Shown: in pieces, positions 16,765-24,888 of the stretch
Position numbering within the stretch: the first letter of the stretch is position 1
Layout of the letters: every line of letters starts with the position of its first letter
Source of the DNA: Candidatus Trichofilum aggregatum
GTDB lineage: Bacteria; Chloroflexota; Anaerolineae; Promineifilales; Promineifilaceae
Assembly: GCA_016716885.1 (NCBI GenBank)
Contig: JADJUV010000060.1
Span: forward strand, 1-38,539
Length of the DNA stretch: 38,539 nucleotides
Direction: 5' to 3'
The notes under the pieces: generated by a model
The model's input: the letters and a program-made list of their open reading frames with translations, nothing else
What the model was told of the DNA's origin: nothing
Databases searched by the model: none
Translations under genes and position numbers: made by a program

Positions 16765-16853
16765 AAAGAGGTTACACAGAGGGCACAGAGAGGAAGACAC
16801 AGAGATTCACAGAGAAAAAATTCTGTGGTTCTCTGTACTCTCTGTGCCCTTCT
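16765..16853. repeat. CACAGAG-type inverted repeat
   Basis: Left words ACACAGAGGGCACAGAGAGG are mirrored by CTCTGTACTCTCTGTGCCC on the right. It sits between convergent genes and may double as a terminator. A similar element lies at 7503-7577. Confidence 0.75.
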
Positions 16854-17513
16854 TTATGATGACTTGTTATTCATCACCGCATGAAACACGCTGCCCAACC
16901 GGGCATCATGTTCCAGGTGGCTGGTGTCATTGAGGAGTAAGACATAGGCCCGGTGTTCACCGGTCTGCACCACGCTCAGGCCGGTGTTGCCGCGCAGGCT
17001 GAAGGGAATTGATTGGTGGGGGGGGATGCCCATAATGTAGCTGATGAAGTTGTGTAAGGTTCCACCGTGGCTGATGATGGCGATCATCTGATTGGGGTGT
17101 TCATTGATTAGATCATGGTACGCGGCCGCGACACGTTCCCGCAAAGCGAGGTAAGTTTCCCCTTCAGGAGCTTCCGCCTGACCCTGAGATAACACCGCCC
17201 ACACTTCGGGTAACTGCTCTTGGATTTGCTCACGGGTAAGCCCTTCTAACCGCCCTGCGTACCGTTCCCGCCAGCGTGGGTCGGCGGTGACGGGTGCGCC
17301 AGTGGTGAGGCTGATGGCTTGAGCGGTTGCGGCCGCGCGCTTTAGATCACTGCAATAGATGGCCTGTATGGGCCAATTTTGCAGGCGGTTGGCTAAGGCC
17401 TGGGCCTGGGCTAAACCAATTTCATTGAGGGGGATATCGGTGTGGCCTTGCCAGCGACCGGCGGCGTTCCAGTCGGTCTGGCCGTGGCGAATGAGGAGCA
17501 AGGTGGTTGTCAT
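16854..17513 (-). CDS. Histidine phosphatase family protein (phosphoglycerate mutase-like)
   Basis: The product is 219 residues from the ATG at 17513. A longer reading adds 22 residues and overlaps the upstream gene. The catalytic His10 lies in LLIRHGQTDWN, followed by GRWQGHTDIPLN, and the second His lies in IISHGG. The layout fits GpmB/CobC-type broad phosphatases rather than the glycolytic mutase itself. It starts 4 bp after the small 78-residue gene, so the two form an operon. The substrate is unknown. Confidence 0.9.
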   Translation of the reverse strand: MTTTLLLIRHGQTDWNAAGRWQGHTDIPLNEIGLAQAQALANRLQNWPIQAIYCSDLKRAAATAQAISLTTGAPVTADPRWRERYAGRLEGLTREQIQEQLPEVWAVLSQGQAEAPEGETYLALRERVAAAYHDLINEHPNQMIAIISHGGTLHNFISYIMGIPPHQSIPFSLRGNTGLSVVQTGEHRAYVLLLNDTSHLEHDARLGSVFHAVMNNKSS

Positions 17514-17517
17514 AGGC

Positions 17518-17754
17518 TTAAAGTCGAGACCAGCGAATTTCCATTTCTTCGCGGCCGCGTAAGCCCTGGCGCAACACATCTAATAACGCGCTATCTGAGC
17601 CACGTTCGGCAAACATTTCCAGGGTAGCGAGATTAATGTAATAATCCTGATCCTCCAACCATTCTTCTTCCAGGTTGGTTTGCAAAAACTGTAATTCCTC
17701 TTCATTAATCGTGCCTAGTTTGTCACCGGTTTCATTGTCGTATAATGTGATCAT
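17518..17754 (-). CDS. Small conserved acidic protein, function unknown
   Basis: This 78-residue acidic protein begins MITLYDNETGDKLGTI and has the block DQDYYINLATLEMF. There is no transmembrane helix or metal motif. From memory, similar short proteins occur in Chloroflexota and Cyanobacteria, and some database entries call them glycosyltransferase fragments, which I do not see here. It sits 4 bp upstream of the histidine phosphatase and is transcribed with it. Confidence 0.75.
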   Translation of the reverse strand: MITLYDNETGDKLGTINEEELQFLQTNLEEEWLEDQDYYINLATLEMFAERGSDSALLDVLRQGLRGREEMEIRWSRL

Positions 17755-17795
17755 GGAGTGATTCCTTGTTAACTTACGGTCGGAGAAAATGGGAG

Positions 17796-17868
17796 TACCC
17801 CCGAACGGACTCGAACCGCCAACCTACGCATTAGGAATGCGCCGCTCTGTCCTTTGAGCTACGGGGGC
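17796..17868 (-). tRNA. tRNA-Arg (anticodon CCU)
   Basis: This is a 73-nt cloverleaf. The acceptor GCCCCCG pairs with CGGGGGT, the D stem is GCTC/GAGC, the anticodon stem GCGCA/TGCGT encloses loop TTCCTAA (anticodon CCT), and the T arm contains TTCGAGT. It reads AGG codons. No 3' CCA is encoded. A TATAAT on the minus strand near 17884-17889 could be its -10 box. Confidence 0.93.
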
Positions 17869-18051
17869 AGAATGCGGTTAAAATTATAACCGGATTACCT
17901 CGTTCTATCCAGATTCGTACTGTTTTAACAAGAACGGATTCCCGGGTGGCTCTTTTTCTGTGCAGATTGTTGATTGCTCAGGTTAGCAAGTTACGTTATT
18001 TCTTAGGCTCACGCGCTCTGTGCTTGCCGAATCGTTTTCCAAAGAGTCGAT

Positions 18052-18474
18052 GTGAAACAATTACCCGTTTTTTCTTACGGCACCTTGATGCCGGGTCAGC
18101 CAAACTACACGATTTGGGCCCCTTATGTGGTACGAACAGAACCGGCCCTTTTTCCCCGCGGCCGCATGCACGATCTGGGTCATTTTCCCATGTTGAGTGA
18201 AGGGGGCGATGGGGTCGTGCATGGTTTCTTGGTAGAGATTCGTGCCGATGTGTATGCTGACTGTTTAGACGATCTGGATTATTTAGAGAATTATCGTCCA
18301 GAGGAACCTGAAGCCAGTTTGTATCAGCGGGTAGAACGATTCGTGCAGATAGCCGATAACAAGCTGGTTCCTGCCTGGGTATATGTTGGCAATCCCACCA
18401 TTGTCCACCGCTATCCAGTTGTTGCTTCAGGTGATTGGCGGCAAGTTCAACACAGTTCAACCGATTTTTGGTAA
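18052..18474 (+). CDS. Gamma-glutamylcyclotransferase-like protein
   Basis: The 140-residue protein opens with FSYGTLMPGQPN, the substrate-loop motif of the GGCT fold. It continues with VVHGFLVEI and DDLDYLENYRPEE, the block that holds the catalytic Glu in the family. Members form 5-oxoproline from gamma-glutamyl amines or amino acids. Many bacterial copies have unknown substrates. The start is GTG at 18052 with no clear ribosome-binding site. The next gene (PFK) follows at 42 bp. Confidence 0.85.
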   Translation: MKQLPVFSYGTLMPGQPNYTIWAPYVVRTEPALFPRGRMHDLGHFPMLSEGGDGVVHGFLVEIRADVYADCLDDLDYLENYRPEEPEASLYQRVERFVQIADNKLVPAWVYVGNPTIVHRYPVVASGDWRQVQHSSTDFW

Positions 18475-18515
18475 TTCCGGGGCAAGTTTGCCCTCTAATT
18501 AAGGGAAGTAGAAGC

Positions 18516-20765
18516 ATGATAAAGCGAATTGGAGTATTAACCAGTGGCGGGGACGCGCCTGGCATGAATGCGGCTGTACGTTCTGTTGTTCGTACCGCTC
18601 TGGATAAGCGAGTGGAAGTGATGGCCGTTTATGAAGGGTATCAGGGGATGGTGGATGGGGGTGAACGGATTCGCCCGTTGACCTGGAATGATGTGGGGGG
18701 AATTTTACAGCAGGGGGGTACGGTAATTGGTTCGGCCCGGTGTGCCATTTTCCGGGAGCGGGTGGGCCGCCTGCAAGCGGCCTATAACCTGATCGATCAT
18801 GGCATTGAAGGGTTGGTGGTGATTGGCGGGGATGGGAGTTTGACCGGGGCGCAGTTGCTGTTTGATGAGTGGCCGGGTTTGGTCCAGGAGTTGTTACGCA
18901 CGGAGAAGATTAGCGCGGCCGCGGCCGCGAAACACACCCGTATGCCCATCGTCGGTCTCATTGGCTCCATTGATAACGACATGCACGGTTCCGATATTAC
19001 CATCGGCGCTGATACCGCCGTGCGCCGTATTGTTGATGCCGTAGACGCCATCTCCAGCACGGCCGCCAGCCACCAACGCTCCTTTGTGGTTGAGGTCATG
19101 GGGCGGCGCTGTGGTTATCTGGCGCTTATGGGGGCTTTAGCTTCCGGGGCGGACTGGGTGCTGATTCCTGAAAGCCCACCCAATGTAGAAAATTGGGAAG
19201 ACAAAATGGCTGAGGTGTTGCGGATGGGGCGGCAGGTGGGTCGCCGTGACAGTATTGTGATTGTGGCGGAAGGGGCACAAGACCTGAAGGGCAACCCGAT
19301 TACCAGCAAACATGTGAAAGAGGTGCTGGAGACAAAAGTAGGGGAAGATACACGCATCACTGTGTTGGGGCATGTGCAACGGGGTGGTTCCCCCAGTGCT
19401 TTTGACCGAAATTTGAGCACTTTAATGGGCGCGGCCGCGGTCGAAGCATTGCTTGAGCCAGCCAACCATAACATCCCCTACGTCATCGGTATGCGCAACA
19501 ATCGCATCACCAAAACCCCCCTGCCCGAATGTTTGCGCATCACCCAAGAAATCAACCAGGCCATCAACAACCTGGACTTCAAAAAGGCGCTGGAAATGCG
19601 CGGGAGTAGTTTCAACCAATCCTTCCGTACCGTGCGAACCCTCGTGCGGGCTTTGCCCCATGAAGTCGTACCTGGACAACGGCGGTTACGTCTGGCCGTT
19701 CTCAACGTGGGTTCACCCGCCCCAGGCATGAATACAGCCGTGCGGGCCGCCGTCCGCCTCGGCGTAGACAAAGGGCATGTCATGCTGGGCATTTATCATG
19801 GCTTCAAAGGGTTGATCAAAGGCGAAGTCAAGGAGCTAGATTGGAAAAGCGTCAACGGCTGGGCGATTCGGGGTGGGGCGGAGTTAGGCAGTAATCGGTA
19901 TGTGCCGCAGGGGAGCGATTTTTATGCCATTGCCCGCACCCTGGAAGAAAATAAAATTGATGGCCTGCTCATGGTGGGTGGTTGGGATGGTTATGTTGGC
20001 ATGTTAGAACTGTACAATCGGCGTGAAACCTTTCCCGCTTTTAACCTGCCCATGATCTGCTTGCCTGCTTCTATCAACAATGGCCTGCCCGGAGCCGAGC
20101 TAAGCATTGGCGCTGATACGGCTCTCAACAACATCGTCGAAGCGGTGGACAAGATTAAACAATCCGCCGTGGCCTCAAGGCGCACCTTTGTGGTGGAAGT
20201 AATGGGGCGTTATTGTGGTTACCTGGCCTTGATGAGTGCCCTGGCAACGGGGGCCGAACGGGTCTATTTGCATGAAGAAGGTGTTTCTCTGGCTGATTTA
20301 GCTCAGGATGTTCAGCAACTACGGGCCGGGTTTGCTCAAGGCAAACGCGTCGGTCTGATGATTCGCAACGAACTGGCCAACCCCATTTACACCACCCAAT
20401 TCATGAGTGCTTTGTTTGAGGAAGAGGGGGGTGATTTATTTGATGTGCGCCAGGCGATCTTGGGGCACTTGCAACAGGGAGGCAACCCCACGCCTTTTGA
20501 CCGGATTCAGGCTTCCCGGTTTGCCGCTGACTGTATTGAATTCCTGGAAGAGAAGCTAAAGCAGGGTGATCCCATGGGCGCGTGCATCGGCTTGGTTGAA
20601 GGGCAGATGCGTTTTACGGAGCTACGGGATGTGGCGCGCATGATGGATATGGAGTCGGCACGCCCCAAGAAGCAGTGGTGGATGGATTTACGTGAAATTG
20701 CCCATATTTTGGCCCAGCCCGCCCCAGACGTTCGCATCAAAAATGGGAACAACGGCCTGAAGTAG
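18516..20765 (+). CDS. pfkA: Tandem (double-length) 6-phosphofructokinase
   Basis: The product is 749 residues from the ATG at 18516, which has GGGAAG upstream. Two PFK domains are fused. The N-half (about 1-365) has SGGDAPGMN, GGDGS (105-108) and the catalytic IDND (152-155), followed by VMGRRCGYLA. The C-half (about 400-740) keeps the fold (SPAPGMNTA, GGWDGYVG, VMGRYCGYLAL). Its catalytic IDND is INNG, so it is probably inactive and regulatory, as in eukaryotic PFK. It phosphorylates fructose-6-phosphate in glycolysis. A double GCGGCCGC unit encodes five alanines at 134-138, in a surface loop. PPi dependence cannot be judged by eye. Confidence 0.95.
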   Translation: MIKRIGVLTSGGDAPGMNAAVRSVVRTALDKRVEVMAVYEGYQGMVDGGERIRPLTWNDVGGILQQGGTVIGSARCAIFRERVGRLQAAYNLIDHGIEGLVVIGGDGSLTGAQLLFDEWPGLVQELLRTEKISAAAAAKHTRMPIVGLIGSIDNDMHGSDITIGADTAVRRIVDAVDAISSTAASHQRSFVVEVMGRRCGYLALMGALASGADWVLIPESPPNVENWEDKMAEVLRMGRQVGRRDSIVIVAEGAQDLKGNPITSKHVKEVLETKVGEDTRITVLGHVQRGGSPSAFDRNLSTLMGAAAVEALLEPANHNIPYVIGMRNNRITKTPLPECLRITQEINQAINNLDFKKALEMRGSSFNQSFRTVRTLVRALPHEVVPGQRRLRLAVLNVGSPAPGMNTAVRAAVRLGVDKGHVMLGIYHGFKGLIKGEVKELDWKSVNGWAIRGGAELGSNRYVPQGSDFYAIARTLEENKIDGLLMVGGWDGYVGMLELYNRRETFPAFNLPMICLPASINNGLPGAELSIGADTALNNIVEAVDKIKQSAVASRRTFVVEVMGRYCGYLALMSALATGAERVYLHEEGVSLADLAQDVQQLRAGFAQGKRVGLMIRNELANPIYTTQFMSALFEEEGGDLFDVRQAILGHLQQGGNPTPFDRIQASRFAADCIEFLEEKLKQGDPMGACIGLVEGQMRFTELRDVARMMDMESARPKKQWWMDLREIAHILAQPAPDVRIKNGNNGLK

Positions 20766-20769
20766 ACCT

Positions 20770-20835
20770 TAACATTATGTCACGTTAAGGCGCAAAGAAC
20801 GCAAAGTTTTATCTTGGCGACTTGGTGTGAGCGAT
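20770..20835. repeat. CACG...CAAAG inverted repeat, copy 2 (reverse)
   Basis: AACATTATGTCACG at the left end matches the right end of the 9547-9624 element in reverse. The interior has GGCGCAAAGAACGCAAAG. It overlaps the possible upstream extension of the next gene. Confidence 0.75.
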
Positions 20836-20852
20836 TAAGCTTTAGTGAAACT

Positions 20853-22307
20853 ATGACCCTATCTCGTGTACGTCTCATGTTGCTGGCGGTGGCTTTGTTG
20901 GTGATGGTGTTGGCCTGGGTGATGGTTCTGCGGCCGCGTTCTGGCTTGATCATACGCCGTCTGGAGCGGGATGGTGTGCCGATGCTCTTCATGGCTCCCG
21001 CCGCCGCCCAAGATGTTCCGGCGGTACTCATTGCTCACGGTTTTGGCGGCTCCAAACAGTTGATGCTGGGTTATGGGCATGTGTTGGCTCACGCCGGTTA
21101 TGCCGTTTTGCTGTGGGATTTTGCCGGTCATGCGGCTAACGCGGCCGCGCTCGACATGGGCCGTGATGCGCTCCAACAAAACCTGGACAGTGCCTACGCC
21201 GAATTAATCGCCCAACCAGAAGTTGATGAAACCCAGGTGGCTCTGTTGGGCCACTCAATGGGTAGTGGGGCCGTGATGACCGCCGGGATTCGTGATGTGG
21301 AGCGCTACCGGGCGACCGTAGCTGTGTCGCCCACCAGTGCGGAAGTCACGGAGACGGCTCCGCGTAATTTACTCTTGCAAGCGGGGGCATTGGAACCACA
21401 GTTTGCCGAGAATGCGGAGGGGTTGCTCGCGGCCGCGGGCGGAACAAATGATGATTTAGCGAACGGTCGCGGCCGCGCCTTTGTCCTCATTCCGCTGGTA
21501 GAACATATCACCATCTTGTTTAGCCCGGACAGCCATCAGGCCGCCCTGAACTGGCTAGATGACACCTTTGGCCGAAGTAACAGCAGTGATTATCGGGATG
21601 GGCGTATGCTGTGGTATGCGGCCCATGTCGTGGCTGGAGCGGTGGCGCTCGCGGCCGCAGGCCCTCTTTTCCCTCGTGTGACAGAAAAAGTGGTGACGCG
21701 GCCGCGGTGGGCCTGGGTTGCTTTGTTGACTGCGCCCTTTTTGGCGACCGGTTTGTTGGCTCTGGTCAGCCAGGTGGGTGATATTACCAGCCTGGGCGGC
21801 TTGTTGGTGGGGGGTGCTCTGGGGTTGTGGCTGTTGTTTATGGGGTTACTATTCGGCCTGGGTTATCGCCCCAGCCGACCCACCCGCCGAAGTTTACTCT
21901 GGGGTCTGGTATTATTTGTTCTGTTATGGCTGATTTTGGGGGCGCTGGCTCAGATAGTCTGGTTGCCCTGGTTGTTGGTTCCGGCCCGGTTGGTGCGTTG
22001 GCCGTTATTAGCTTTCATGTGCCTGCCCTGGACGGTTGCGGCCGCGCACGGTTCCCATAGTCCTCGCTGGACAACCCATGCAGGCTGGTGGTTCGTCCAA
22101 ACTGTTCTTATCTCCGCTGGTCTCTTGCTGGCCATCGTCCTGATTCCCGGGCTGTTTGTCCTGGTGTTAGTTCTGCCGCTTTTCCCCCTCATTATTGGCC
22201 TGATGACCATCGCCAACGCCGCTCTGCGTGATCCTTGGGCGAGTGGATTGGGCAATGCCTTGTTGTTTGCCTGGCTACTTTTGGCGTATTTCCCCTTAGC
22301 TGGTTAA
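20853..22307 (+). CDS. Membrane-bound alpha/beta hydrolase
   Basis: The product is 484 residues from the ATG at 20853. The alternative at 20814 lies within a repeat. A signal anchor spans about 8-28. The alpha/beta hydrolase domain (about 45-250) has HGFGGSK and the nucleophile elbow GHSMGSGA. A candidate acid lies in LLFSPDSHQAAL with its His. After about residue 255 come six or so transmembrane helices, which is unusual for the fold. It may process a lipid or peptide at the membrane. Substrate unknown. Five of the GCGGCCGC octamers here encode Ala-rich stretches. Confidence 0.8.
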   Translation: MTLSRVRLMLLAVALLVMVLAWVMVLRPRSGLIIRRLERDGVPMLFMAPAAAQDVPAVLIAHGFGGSKQLMLGYGHVLAHAGYAVLLWDFAGHAANAAALDMGRDALQQNLDSAYAELIAQPEVDETQVALLGHSMGSGAVMTAGIRDVERYRATVAVSPTSAEVTETAPRNLLLQAGALEPQFAENAEGLLAAAGGTNDDLANGRGRAFVLIPLVEHITILFSPDSHQAALNWLDDTFGRSNSSDYRDGRMLWYAAHVVAGAVALAAAGPLFPRVTEKVVTRPRWAWVALLTAPFLATGLLALVSQVGDITSLGGLLVGGALGLWLLFMGLLFGLGYRPSRPTRRSLLWGLVLFVLLWLILGALAQIVWLPWLLVPARLVRWPLLAFMCLPWTVAAAHGSHSPRWTTHAGWWFVQTVLISAGLLLAIVLIPGLFVLVLVLPLFPLIIGLMTIANAALRDPWASGLGNALLFAWLLLAYFPLAG

Positions 22308-22484
22308 TTGATCGGATTTGTTGATTAGCGGTGCAGGAGCGTTTTCCGCCGCATTGGTTGGGCCGGGGAAGAGATCAAGGTGCGGCCCGTGGCAAATTAG
22401 GGTTCACAACACGTTACTGATTAGTGGTGAAGGAGACTAAGATTTTTTTTCGCCTTGTGTCAGCCTTCAATTTGTGTGTTTTTG

Positions 22485-22548
22485 ACACTTGACAAAGTGT
22501 ATTAGATACACTATACTGCCATTCATCGCTAAGTGTTTGTGAGACACT
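22485..22548 (+). promoter_or_regulatory. Promoter with repeated AGTGT...ACACT operators
   Basis: TTGACA (22489-22494) is followed by a 17-bp spacer and TATACT (22512-22517). The spacer holds the perfect dyad AGTGTATTAGATACACT (22496-22512). A second dyad, AGTGTTTGTGAGACACT, lies at 22532-22548, with centres 36 bp apart. A third, ACACTTGACAAAGTGT, covers the -35 (22485-22500). A dimeric repressor site is likely. The regulator is not in the window. Confidence 0.8.
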
Positions 22549-22581
22549 AACAAAACTACGAGCACTTTCAAGGAGCAACCC

Positions 22582-23511
22582 ATGAGTACCTTTCCGACTT
22601 TTTATGACCCGAAACGAATTGGCACATTGTTTTACCCGGACATGAGCGGCATCGCGGCCGCGGCCGCGAGCACCAACCTGCCTGCCGCTTCTACCGACAA
22701 AACCAACATTCATCTCGTTATCATTGACATGCAAGTAGATTTCTGCCACACCCAGGGCAACCTGAGTGTGCCCGGCTCTATCGGTGATATTCAACGGGTG
22801 GTTGAATTCATCTACCGCTACGCGGATCGCATCACCAACATCACCTGCTCGTTAGATTCCCATCTGCCGCACCAGATTTTCTCGCCGGGGTGGTGGGCCG
22901 ATGCCAACGGTCAACATCCGGCTCCCTTTACCATCATCACCTGGCAAGACATCAAAGAAGGTAAGTGGCGACCGTTGGTGGCCCCAGTTGCTTCTACCAA
23001 CTACGTCAAGGAGCTAGAGCAACAGGCTAAGAAACAACTGTGCATCTGGCCTTATCACACCTTAATTGGCGGGATCGGCAATGCCCTGGACCCCGAATTA
23101 TGGTCGGCGATTTTTTGGCACTCTCTGGTCCGCAAGACCCAACCCACCTGGCTGACGAAGGGGAGTGTGCCCACTACGGAGCATTACTCGATTATTCAGC
23201 CGGAAGTGCCGGTGCCGGGTCATCCATTAGGCGGCAAGAATAAGGCGTTTTTGGATACGCTCGCGGCCGCGGATGTCGTCATCATCGCTGGTGAAGCTGA
23301 AAGTCATTGTGTGCTGGAAAGCGTGGAAGACATGGTAGAAGATTTTGGTCACAAACCAGAACTCCTGCAAAAAATCTACTTCCTGCGCGATTGCACCTCA
23401 CCTGTCGTTCACCCGGACATTGACTTTCACAGCCTGGCCCTGGCCCGGTTCCGTGAATTTGAGCAAAAAGGGGTTAACTTCATCAACAGCACGGATTCCT
23501 TACCCTTTTAG
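22582..23511 (+). CDS. Nicotinamidase-like cysteine hydrolase (isochorismatase superfamily)
   Basis: The 309-residue protein has the family Asp49 in IIDMQVDFCHTQGNLSVPG, a metal-site-like DSHLPH stretch, a Lys in WLTKGSVPTTEHYS and the nucleophile Cys in GEAESHCVLE. The Asp-x-His-x-x-His pattern favours nicotinamidase over isochorismatase. It would convert nicotinamide to nicotinate in NAD salvage. It is about 100 residues longer than PncA, with an extra N-terminus carrying five alanines from a double octamer and an insert before the Lys. AAGGAGC lies upstream of the ATG. The repeated operators suggest tight control. Confidence 0.78.
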   Translation: MSTFPTFYDPKRIGTLFYPDMSGIAAAAASTNLPAASTDKTNIHLVIIDMQVDFCHTQGNLSVPGSIGDIQRVVEFIYRYADRITNITCSLDSHLPHQIFSPGWWADANGQHPAPFTIITWQDIKEGKWRPLVAPVASTNYVKELEQQAKKQLCIWPYHTLIGGIGNALDPELWSAIFWHSLVRKTQPTWLTKGSVPTTEHYSIIQPEVPVPGHPLGGKNKAFLDTLAAADVVIIAGEAESHCVLESVEDMVEDFGHKPELLQKIYFLRDCTSPVVHPDIDFHSLALARFREFEQKGVNFINSTDSLPF

Positions 23512-23599
23512 ACAAGGGAAATAGCAAGTGAGCGAGTAGCGAGTTGCGAGTGAACGCCCACTCGCCACTCGCCACTTATTTTCGCAGAAGGAGAAACCC

Positions 23600-24379
23600 A
23601 TGAACAACAACGGACTCGGCAACCTTGACGACCTGTTTCAATCCGCCCAAGATGATGGCCTGACAGATGACACCATGGGGCTGGTCATCGCCAACTTGAA
23701 TGGCCCAACGATGACCCAAACCGTAGGAGTTGGTCTGGATCAGTTAGCCAGCAATGATGTAACGCTGGCTATGAACATTCTGGACATGAGCGGCAGTATG
23801 TACCCCTTTGCCGCCGATTTGATCCGGGCATATAGCGATGATTATTTGCGAGCCATGGCCGGTTCCACTGCCGCCGATGATATTCTCGTTAGCACCGTTT
23901 TGTTTGATGATGAAGTGGAACTGTTTCACGGTTATGTCAACTTGAAGGATGCCCCCCCTCTGACACGGGCCGTTTATCAGCCTGATGGTTCAACCGCTCT
24001 TTATGATGCGGTAGCCGCCGGGCTGACTAACATGGTGCTTTACGCCCAACAGTTGCGCCAAAGTGGGGTGATGGTGCGCTGTATCGTGATTGTGTACACC
24101 GATGGTGAAGATAATGCCTCGAAGCAAAACGCCAGTGCCGTGAAACGAGCGGCCCAAGAGTTGCTCAAGCACGAAATTTATACGCTGGCTTATGTGGGGT
24201 TTAGCACCAACAATATGAGCGAAGCGGAATTGCGTAAACAAGCCAGCCGAATCGGTTTTCCTGAGGTGTTGGTGGCCGGTTTGAGCCAGGAAGCGCTGCG
24301 GCGCATCTTCCACCTGGTATCGGTGTCCACGGTGCGTGTCAGCCAAAACCAGGGTTCAACCATGGCCGTTTTTGCTTGA
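23600..24379 (+). CDS. VWA-domain protein
   Basis: The 259-residue soluble protein is one von Willebrand A domain with a full MIDAS site: DMSGSM (Asp62, Ser64, Ser66), Thr in DGSTALYD and YTDGED. It should bind a divalent ion and a protein partner. No signal peptide. GAAGGAG precedes the ATG. It follows the nicotinamidase by 88 bp that contain an AGTGGCGAG-type repeat, and precedes the 36-residue membrane protein by 68 bp. Such proteins often work with MoxR ATPases. One exists 16 kb away. Confidence 0.85.
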   Translation: MNNNGLGNLDDLFQSAQDDGLTDDTMGLVIANLNGPTMTQTVGVGLDQLASNDVTLAMNILDMSGSMYPFAADLIRAYSDDYLRAMAGSTAADDILVSTVLFDDEVELFHGYVNLKDAPPLTRAVYQPDGSTALYDAVAAGLTNMVLYAQQLRQSGVMVRCIVIVYTDGEDNASKQNASAVKRAAQELLKHEIYTLAYVGFSTNNMSEAELRKQASRIGFPEVLVAGLSQEALRRIFHLVSVSTVRVSQNQGSTMAVFA

Positions 24380-24447
24380 TGATGGATCAGGAGTTGAGCG
24401 TGGAGTCAGGGGAATAACCTACCCTGGCCCTACTGAAGGAGAAAACG

Positions 24448-24558
24448 ATGTTAATTCCATTTGGTACGTTACTTGTTATTATTTTGGTCGCCTTTATGCT
24501 GGGTATGTTGACTTCCTTCATCCTGGTTGTGAATGCGATGTTACGGGTGAAGAAATAG
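24448..24558 (+). CDS. 36-residue single-helix membrane microprotein
   Basis: An ATG at 24448 behind a strong GAAGGAG site opens a 36-codon frame. It encodes MLIPFG, then about 22 hydrophobic residues (LLVIILVAFMLGMLTSFILVV), and ends in the positively charged RVKK. This gives one transmembrane helix with the C-terminus predicted inside. It lies 68 bp after the VWA gene in the same direction. No family is recognised. Confidence 0.6.
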   Translation: MLIPFGTLLVIILVAFMLGMLTSFILVVNAMLRVKK

Positions 24559-24608
24559 GACCAGCACCCGAATGTGCCGGGTTTTGTAACGACTAGCGCT
24601 ATCGAGGG

Positions 24609-24650
24609 CTGAGCTTGTCGAAGCCTTACCTTCGCCTTCGGCAAGCTCAG
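24609..24650. repeat. CTGAGCTTGTCGAAG inverted repeat
   Basis: Arms CTGAGCTTGTCGAAG (24609-24623) and CTTCGGCAAGCTCAG (24636-24650) match with one mismatch. From memory this palindrome is dispersed in many bacterial genomes. Confidence 0.8.
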
Positions 24651-24750
24651 GCAGCGGGTTTGGTAGCTTCAAAAAGATTCTGTTTGTCGGTGATCGGTAA
24701 GCGGTCAATACGAACCAAGACCCCAAATGGATTATCGGGTGGCGGTTTTA

Positions 24751-24785
24751 AAAAAGGCGACGAGCCTACGCTTCGTCGCCTTTTT
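24751..24785 (+). terminator. Rho-independent terminator
   Basis: AAAAAGGCGACGA (24751-24763) and TCGTCGCCTTTTT (24773-24785) form a strong stem ending in a T run. The symmetrical A and T tracts would also serve the opposite strand. Confidence 0.85.
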
Positions 24786-24798
24786 GTTTTAAGCTTGT

Positions 24799-24869
24799 AT
24801 AAGAAATCTCACGCTAAGGGCGCTAAGTCCCCAAGAGAGAATCTTTGCGCGTTAGCATGACATAATGTT
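24799..24869. repeat. CACGCTAAGGGCGC inverted repeat, copy 3
   Basis: AAGAAATCTCACGC at the left and GACATAATGTTC at the right match the element at 9547-9624 in the same orientation, with a diverged middle. Confidence 0.75.
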
Positions 24870-24888
24870 CTATTTACCAGAGTCGGTT

